DNA from: 13-1-40CM-64-14 sp036393975
GTDB taxonomy: Bacteria > Sysuimicrobiota > Sysuimicrobiia > Sysuimicrobiales > Kaftiobacteriaceae
Length of the DNA: 51,735 nucleotides
Assembly (NCBI GenBank): GCA_036393975.1
Contig: DASWFZ010000081.1
Location: forward strand, 1 to 51,735
Direction of reading: 5' to 3'
Shown: in pieces, positions 46,739 through 51,735 of the stretch
Position numbering within the stretch: position 1 is the first letter of the stretch
Layout: each line of letters begins with the position of its first letter
Position numbers and translations under genes: made by a program
The notes under the pieces: model-generated
Told to the model about the DNA's origin: nothing
The model's input: the letters and a program-made list of their open reading frames with translations, nothing else
The model's database searches: none

Positions 46739-48988
46739 ATGGCCACCTTCAGACCCGCCGCGCGGCAGCCTGTGCGTCGCCCCACCTCTGGCAAGCTCCG
46801 CGCGATCCTTCAGGATGTTGGGACTCCACCGTCCGGTCCGTTTGTCCCGGCGCCGTTTCAAGAAGCGGCGTTGGCGGCCGTGCGCAGTGGCGATGTTTTG
46901 GTGGCCGCCCCCACTGGCAGCGGGAAGACATGGATCGCCGAACAGGCGATCAGCGAGCTCCTGGCCGCCCGAGGGTCTGCCTGGTACACCACCCCTCTGA
47001 AAGCGCTCTCCAACCAGAAGTTCCACCGCTTTACGGGACTGTACGGCGCCGAGTCGGTGGGACTTCTGACCGGCGAACGCAAGCTCAACACGCAGGCCCC
47101 CGTCGTGGTCGCGACGACTGAGATCTTGCGCAATGCTCTCTACGACGGGCGCTTGTCTCCCACCTTAATTGTGTTGGACGAGGCGCACTACTTATCGGAT
47201 CGTGAACGCGGGACCGCGTGGGAGGAAATCTTGCTGCTGGCGCCGTCGCGCAGCCGGCTGCTGCTGTTGTCGGCGACGTTTCCCAATGCGGACCTCATCG
47301 CGAGCTGGCTCACCGAAATCCGCGGGCACCGCCCCGAGGTCATCGCGGAACGCGTGCGACCGGTACCGCTGCGGTATGTCCTGGCCGATGCGCGTGGCCG
47401 ATTGCTTCCCACCGAAGCCCTGAGCCATCTGCCCACCCATAGTCGGTCGTCGGGGTGGTTGACCGGACTCATGCGCGAGCTGGAGCACTACAGCCTTCTG
47501 CCGGTCATCCTGTTCTATCCAGGACGACGGATGTGTGATGAGGCCGCGCGAGAGCTGGCCGGGATGCGCGCATTTGGCCCGGAGCTGCGTGCGGCGGCGT
47601 TGGCCCGCTGGGAACGGGAGTTCCCCGTGCTGCGCACCCACGCGTTTCGCTCCGCCGTCATCGATTCCGGCATCGCGCCCCACCACGCGGGGCACACGAC
47701 GGCGTGGCGTCTGGCAATGGAAGACTTGCTGGCGCGCGGCCTGCTACGCGCCGTATGCGCCACGACGACGCTCGCCGCAGGCCTTGATGTCCCCGCCCGC
47801 ACGGTGGCGCTGTCGACCCTTGTGCGCAACAGTCCTGAGGGGCCGGTCGTCCTGACGGCCACGGAGTTTCATCAAATGAGCGGTCGCGCAGGGCGGCGGG
47901 GCAAAGACGCCATCGGCGTCGTGGTCTTGCCCGCGGTCTCCCGGGATGAAGCGCGTGAAGGGTTCGCACTGATTGATGCAGAGCCTGATCCGGTGACGTC
48001 ATCATTCTCCCCGGGCTACGTGCAGGTCCTCAACTTGCTGCGGCGCGTGTCACTGCAGGAAGCACTGCGCGAACTCCAGCGCTCGCTGGCGGCGTACGAG
48101 CGGCGCGCCGAAGTCCACAGGTTGAGAGAGGCCATCCAGTTGATTCCGCCCGACGAACTAGCCGAGCGGCCCTGTGACGACCGCTTGGTCACACGCGGGC
48201 GCTACGAGCGCATGCGCGACCGGCAGCGCCGGCCGCTCAAGCAGCGCGGGGCGGGCGAGGAGGCGGCCGCCTTGTCCGCGGAGATCGCCGCGTGGCCGTG
48301 CGCCACCTGCCCGGTGGAGGCAACGTGTCTGAGTACAATTGAGGCCCTGCGCGCGCGCGAACTCCGCCGGTCCTCGCTGCGGCAAACCCTGCACAACCTT
48401 GAGGGGGTCCTGACGGATGAGTTCATGCGCCGGGCGGCGGTCTTGCGCCAACTCGGGTACCTGGACGAACACTCCCGACTCACCCCCGAGGGTCTATGGG
48501 CGGCTGATCTCCGCCACCCCCGGATGTTGGTGCTGGCCGAAATTGTGCGACGCAGCCTCCTCGGAGGATCGACAGTGGGCTGGGCGGCCATGGCGGGGGC
48601 GCTCGGGACAGAGCGTGCACCCTACCGCGGCGGGGACGCCGGACTCGATGCGTTGCGCAAACTCGTCCGCGAACTTGATGTTTTGCACCGGCAGCATGCA
48701 CTTTTTGCCGATGACTTCGTCGAGCAGTTCCAGCCGGAATGGGATCCCCGCTCCCGCCGGCGGCTTCCGTCTCCGGCGGATCGCCGCGCGGATGTGGTGA
48801 TGGCCTGGATGCGCGGGGCGGAGTGGGCCTCCCTGGTCGCCGAAAGCCAGGCAGAGGAAGGGGACCTGCAACGGATCATCTTGCAGGCGGCTGAGGTACT
48901 CATGCAGATCGAGGGTTTGCCTTTTCCCGACGTCCGAACGGCCGCGCGCGATGCGCGCACGCGACTGCTGCGCTCCCCGGTGGTATAA
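46739..48988 (+). CDS. Ski2-like DEAH superfamily 2 helicase
   Basis: A 749-residue protein. Motif I VAAPTGSGKTWIAE, Ia TTPLKALSNQKF, II IVLDEAHYLSD, III LLSATFPN, V ATTTLAAGLDVPARTV, VI FHQMSGRAGRRGKDA. The C-terminal 270 residues form the helical region of Ski2/Mtr4-like or HelY-type helicases, including a Cys cluster WPCATCPVEATCLS. It probably unwinds RNA. The ATG at 46739 has AAGGG; upstream ORFs on the opposite strand belong to the flavoprotein. Confidence 0.87.
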   Translation: MATFRPAARQPVRRPTSGKLRAILQDVGTPPSGPFVPAPFQEAALAAVRSGDVLVAAPTGSGKTWIAEQAISELLAARGSAWYTTPLKALSNQKFHRFTGLYGAESVGLLTGERKLNTQAPVVVATTEILRNALYDGRLSPTLIVLDEAHYLSDRERGTAWEEILLLAPSRSRLLLLSATFPNADLIASWLTEIRGHRPEVIAERVRPVPLRYVLADARGRLLPTEALSHLPTHSRSSGWLTGLMRELEHYSLLPVILFYPGRRMCDEAARELAGMRAFGPELRAAALARWEREFPVLRTHAFRSAVIDSGIAPHHAGHTTAWRLAMEDLLARGLLRAVCATTTLAAGLDVPARTVALSTLVRNSPEGPVVLTATEFHQMSGRAGRRGKDAIGVVVLPAVSRDEAREGFALIDAEPDPVTSSFSPGYVQVLNLLRRVSLQEALRELQRSLAAYERRAEVHRLREAIQLIPPDELAERPCDDRLVTRGRYERMRDRQRRPLKQRGAGEEAAALSAEIAAWPCATCPVEATCLSTIEALRARELRRSSLRQTLHNLEGVLTDEFMRRAAVLRQLGYLDEHSRLTPEGLWAADLRHPRMLVLAEIVRRSLLGGSTVGWAAMAGALGTERAPYRGGDAGLDALRKLVRELDVLHRQHALFADDFVEQFQPEWDPRSRRRLPSPADRRADVVMAWMRGAEWASLVAESQAEEGDLQRIILQAAEVLMQIEGLPFPDVRTAARDARTRLLRSPVV

Positions 48989-49122
48989 CGGCAGGGGATC
49001 ATGCGCATGGCGCGAAAGCCAGCAAGGCGCAACTCCTACCATCTCGCAAAATCAGGCCGCACGTCTTGGAGTAGCCATACGTCTGTGCGGACTTCGGCGC
49101 GGCGGAAAGCGGGTTTCCCTGC

Positions 49123-49860
49123 GTGAGACAGTGTCCGGTCTGTGGAAGCGATCTCATCCCCAAGTTCGCCAGCGAGTGCGAACCGCCCGTGGCGTGGTCA
49201 TGCGTGGAGTGTGGGCTGCTGCAGCTCGAGAGCGGGGGACGGCGCTTCACCGCTGAGGAGGAAGCCGCGATCCAGGCGATCGCACCTCAGGTGGCGTCCG
49301 AACGGCGTGCGGTGGGATCACACCCCCCGGCGGCGCGGCAGGCTCGCGAGATTTTTGAGGCCTTCGGTCGTGAGGTCCCGCTGGATGTGGAAGGCCTCGC
49401 CGAGCGCCTAGGCTACCCGGTGCGGTGGCAAGCGTTGCCCCCCAGCACGCGGGGGACGGTGGGCGGGGATGCGGGCCACCCGATCCTCCTGCTCAACCGC
49501 GATTTCCCCTTCCGAACAGATGTGGAACGGCGCTGGGCAATCGTCGAGGAGTTGGCGCATGCCGTCTTGGGCCACGGGACTCTGGTTGCAAGTGAAGAGC
49601 CGGGCCAACCCCCTCAGATGCATGAACCCGTCCGCCAGATCCGGGAACGCGAGGCGAAAGTCTTTGCGGCCGAGCTGCTGATGCCCGCGGCCTCAGTCCG
49701 CCAGGCGTTTCAGCGTGAGCAGGATATAATCTTGCGGGCGCTTGGCGGGGACGAGCGATCTCAGGCCGTTCGCACCGTGATTGCCGATTTGGCCCGCGAG
49801 TTCAAAGTATCTCAGCAGGCCATGCGTATCCGGCTGACGGAACTGGGCCTGCTCACGTAA
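49123..49860 (+). CDS. ImmA/IrrE-like metalloprotease-fold protein with N-terminal zinc ribbon
   Basis: A 245-residue protein. A zinc ribbon (CPVCGSDL ... CVECGLLQL) at residues 4-35, then an ImmA/IrrE domain: LNRDFPFRTDVERRWAIVEE, LAHAVLGHGTLV and AKVFAAELLMPAASVRQAF. In active members the motif is HELAH; here it reads EELAH, so the first His ligand is Glu, while the downstream His (VLGH) remains. It may be a regulator or inactive protease. A helix-turn-helix-like end (FKVSQQAMRIRLTELGLL) closes the protein. Confidence 0.85.
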   Translation: MRQCPVCGSDLIPKFASECEPPVAWSCVECGLLQLESGGRRFTAEEEAAIQAIAPQVASERRAVGSHPPAARQAREIFEAFGREVPLDVEGLAERLGYPVRWQALPPSTRGTVGGDAGHPILLLNRDFPFRTDVERRWAIVEELAHAVLGHGTLVASEEPGQPPQMHEPVRQIREREAKVFAAELLMPAASVRQAFQREQDIILRALGGDERSQAVRTVIADLAREFKVSQQAMRIRLTELGLLT

Positions 49861-49906
49861 CACGCGTTCCCCCAAGCGTTCACCCGTCTTTATGACGTGT
49901 TTCATG

Positions 49907-49936
49907 TTGACGCAGAGTTCCGCCTCGTGGTACGGT
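49907..49936 (+). promoter_or_regulatory. Promoter of the GNAT operon leader
   Basis: TTGACG (49907-49912) and TACGGT (49931-49936), 18 bp apart; predicts a leader of about 230 nt before ATG 50171. Confidence 0.45.
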
Positions 49937-49965
49937 GTCTTCGCGTTCTGAGGCAGGTGATTCCC

Positions 49966-50076
49966 ATGGTGAGCATCTTCATCGTATGTGCCGATCCCGC
50001 ACGCGGTCCCGAACGGGTCCGCCCTCTGCGCCCATGGGCATCAGTCTGTTCCTGGAGTACGTCTATAGCAGGCTGA
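49966..50076 (+). CDS. Possible leader peptide
   Basis: A 36-codon frame (MVSIFIVCADPARGPERVRP and on) with GAGG 12 nt upstream. It ends 21 nt before an intrinsic terminator, the usual layout of an attenuation leader. It is rich in Arg and Pro with two Trp. Supported only by position. Confidence 0.3.
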   Translation: MVSIFIVCADPARGPERVRPLRPWASVCSWSTSIAG

Positions 50077-50097
50077 CGTCCGACCGCACGATGTCCC

Positions 50098-50136
50098 GGG
50101 CGCAGGGTTCGCAAGACCCTGCGCCCGTTGTCTTTT
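50098..50136 (+). terminator. Terminator/attenuator in the GNAT leader
   Basis: An 11-bp perfect stem (GGGCGCAGGGT/ACCCTGCGCCC, 7-nt loop) followed by GTTGTCTTTT, placed between the promoter and the ATG at 50171. It therefore acts inside the leader rather than after a gene. Confidence 0.65.
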
Positions 50137-50170
50137 GGCCGCAGGACATCACGTGTGGAGGAGAGTCACC

Positions 50171-51169
50171 ATGCTTGCACCAGAGCAACAGGAACACGTC
50201 AGTGCAGATCTAATCATCCGACCTTTTGACGTGCGGGACTATGACCCCCTCGTCCGCGTGTCGAATGCCAGTTTTCCCGACGAGCCGAGGACTGCGGAGG
50301 AGTGGAGTTACGAGGACGCGCGCCTCGACCGATCGCGGTACCACCTCGAGCGCCACGTTGCGATCGACACGCGTGGCGAGATCGTCGGGTACGCCGGTCT
50401 GGGGCATATGCCTTGGAACTTCCATCCGCACAAATACTGGGTGGAGGTGTGTGTCCATCCCCGCCACCGCCGGCGGAGGGCGGGGCAGGCGCTGTGGGCT
50501 CGGCTCGTCGCATCTCTGCGAGCGCGAGGTGCCCTCGTCGCACGCACCCTGGTCCGCGAAAACCATAGCGATGGCGTCCGGTTTGCGCAGCGCCTCGGGT
50601 TTGTGGAGGTCATGCGGCGGTGGGAGTCGCGCCTGACCATCGCCACGTTCGACCTTGATCGCTTTCAGCCGGTGCTGAACCGCGTACTGGCCAGCGGGGT
50701 GAAGATTACTACGCTCGCCGACGAACGGGCCCGCGATCAGGACAACCTCCACCGCATCTATGAAATGGACCAAGAAGTTAGCCGGGACGAGCCTCTGCCG
50801 GATGACTTCACGCCGGTTGACTTCACGACGTTCCTCGACCACGGCGTGAGGGCGCCGCTCGCTCTGAGCGACGCGTTCTTTCTCGCCACCGTCGACGGCG
50901 TGTATGCGGGTGTGAGTGTGCTGTACAAGGCCGCCGCGGGGGACTGGCTCAAGCAGGGGCTGACGGGAGTGCGCCGCCCGTTCCGCGGTCGCGGTCTGGC
51001 GACCGCGCTCAAACTGAAGACGATCGCCTACGCCCGGGCATACGGCGCCCGGGAAATCCGGACCTATAACGAGATCCACAACGCGCCCATTGTGGCGATT
51101 AACGAGAAGTTGGGATTCATCCGCCAGCCGCCGATACTGACGTACGCCAAGGAATTGGAGGACAGATGA
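50171..51169 (+). CDS. Double-GNAT acetyltransferase
   Basis: A 332-residue protein with two GNAT domains. Domain 1 (about 10-165) has the acetyl-CoA loop CVHPRHRRRRAGQALWARLV; domain 2 (about 190-330) has GVRRPFRGRGLATALKLKTI and the terminal YNEIHNAPIVAINEKLGF. The arrangement resembles mycothiol-synthase-like tandem GNATs; substrate unknown. GGAGGAGAG precedes the ATG. The stop overlaps the next start (ATGA). Confidence 0.87.
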   Translation: MLAPEQQEHVSADLIIRPFDVRDYDPLVRVSNASFPDEPRTAEEWSYEDARLDRSRYHLERHVAIDTRGEIVGYAGLGHMPWNFHPHKYWVEVCVHPRHRRRRAGQALWARLVASLRARGALVARTLVRENHSDGVRFAQRLGFVEVMRRWESRLTIATFDLDRFQPVLNRVLASGVKITTLADERARDQDNLHRIYEMDQEVSRDEPLPDDFTPVDFTTFLDHGVRAPLALSDAFFLATVDGVYAGVSVLYKAAAGDWLKQGLTGVRRPFRGRGLATALKLKTIAYARAYGAREIRTYNEIHNAPIVAINEKLGFIRQPPILTYAKELEDR

Positions 51170-51735
51170 CCATGCAGACGGTCAGCGACGTTGCCCTGCA
51201 GGAATTCCGCGAGCCGGACTACGAGGCCGTCGCGCGGTTGCACACGGCGGCCTACCCAGATACCCCGACCACGGCGGCGGAGGTGCGCGACTGGGTCCGC
51301 GAGCAGGTCGGCCGGGGTCTGTACAGCGAGTGGATCCTCGCCGCCGAGCAGCGCACCGAGGCGGTGGTGGGTGGCGTCTGGTTCCATCAGCGGATGGTGC
51401 ACCCGCAGAAGTACTTTCTGCGGGGCTACGTCCATCCCGACTGGGCGCACCGAGGGATCGGCCGGCGGTTGATGGAGGCGGCTTTCAAAGTCCTCCACGC
51501 GCGGGGCGCGCAAGAAGTGAAATCGTTCGCGCGTGCGGACCAGCCCCGCAGCGTCGCATTCCTCCAACGTGCCGGGTTCACCGAGATCGGTCGAGATTTC
51601 GAATCCCGGCTGCTGGTTGCCGCGTGCGACCTCACACTGTTTGCGGGGTTTGTCGATCAGACGCGTGCGTTGGGGATCGAACTGACCACGCTGGCGGACG
51701 AACTGGCCCGCGACCCGATATGCCTGCGTGGTGTC
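51166..51735 (+). CDS. Double-GNAT acetyltransferase, paralogue (runs off right edge)
   Basis: 190 codons are visible. Domain 1 has the acetyl-CoA loop GYVHPDWAHRGIGRRLMEAA, and the text after it, ALGIELTTLADELARDP, parallels ASGVKITTLADERARDQ of the preceding gene, so the pair is a tandem duplication. ATG 51166 overlaps the previous stop; ATG 51172 is an alternative. The second domain is outside the window. Confidence 0.85.
   Translation, partial: MTMQTVSDVALQEFREPDYEAVARLHTAAYPDTPTTAAEVRDWVREQVGRGLYSEWILAAEQRTEAVVGGVWFHQRMVHPQKYFLRGYVHPDWAHRGIGRRLMEAAFKVLHARGAQEVKSFARADQPRSVAFLQRAGFTEIGRDFESRLLVAACDLTLFAGFVDQTRALGIELTTLADELARDPICLRGV

Noticed and set aside
1..51735. CRISPR array or rRNA genes
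   Set aside because: No regularly spaced direct repeats and no rRNA-like sequence were found on reading both strands.

Overview
The window is high-GC bacterial DNA with short intergenic gaps, many GTG starts, ATGA/GTGA gene overlaps and a T-box riboswitch in front of proC. T-boxes and this gene repertoire suggest an uncultured Terrabacteria-type soil or sediment lineage (for example CSP1-3/Sysuimicrobiota or Chloroflexota). That placement is inference; no rRNA or universal marker is present.

Layout. (1) 1-1965, minus strand: a kdp potassium-pump locus that is visibly broken. A small leader peptide, kdpF, the first fifth of kdpA, a frameshifted kdpC and the start of kdpD remain, while the rest of kdpA and all of kdpB are missing. 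(2) 2.2-26.9 kb, plus strand: one long run of 22 genes headed by a GntR/FadR-type repressor with a palindromic operator. It encodes three small cupins, an isochorismatase-like amidase, two D-2-hydroxyacid dehydrogenases, a LeuA-like acyltransferase, an ACMSD-like amidohydrolase, two M24 pita-bread enzymes, two zinc alcohol dehydrogenases, a dihydroorotase/hydantoinase-like enzyme and a CocE-like hydrolase. Two complete ABC importers (SsuABC/TauABC type and Liv type with two tandem binding proteins) are interleaved. It reads as uptake plus stepwise breakdown of an unidentified amide- or nitrogen-containing organic acid. (3) 27-31.5 kb: a TPR-adenylate cyclase converging on a cNMP-binding protein, a secreted FAD oxidoreductase and a YtxH protein. 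(4) 31.5-33.1 kb: a scrambled island with a broken tRNA-Glu, an Rmf-like gene, a decayed small gene, an oversized tRNA-Ser-like gene and an IS1595 transposase remnant. (5) 33.1-35.4 kb: an arsenic cassette (arsR, arsN2-like acetyltransferase, arsM, convergent arsC), with arsC placed 4 nt behind proC. (6) 35.3-41.8 kb: T-box-proC, mutM, a transglutaminase-like gene, a cupin, a membrane protein, a BtuF-like protein and a DEAD-box RNA helicase.

(7) 41,845-44,171 is the most striking segment: an IS1-family element of 2,327 bp with 17-bp terminal inverted repeats and an exact 8-bp target duplication. It carries far more than a transposase: a small basic GGKARA-type protein, three co-oriented DnaA boxes, a HARE-HTH-like protein, and two adjacent structurally abnormal tRNA genes. 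One tRNA has an 8-nt anticodon loop; the other is a long-variable-arm tRNA reading GGC. The element landed exactly at the stop codon of an RRM protein gene, separating it from the downstream RNA helicase gene without damaging either.

(8) 44.2-51.7 kb: the RRM protein, a degenerate LAGLIDADG-like protein, a sarcosine-oxidase-like enzyme, a Ski2-like helicase, an ImmA/IrrE-like protein with a zinc ribbon, and two tandem double-GNAT acetyltransferases behind an attenuator-like leader. The last acetyltransferase runs off the right edge.
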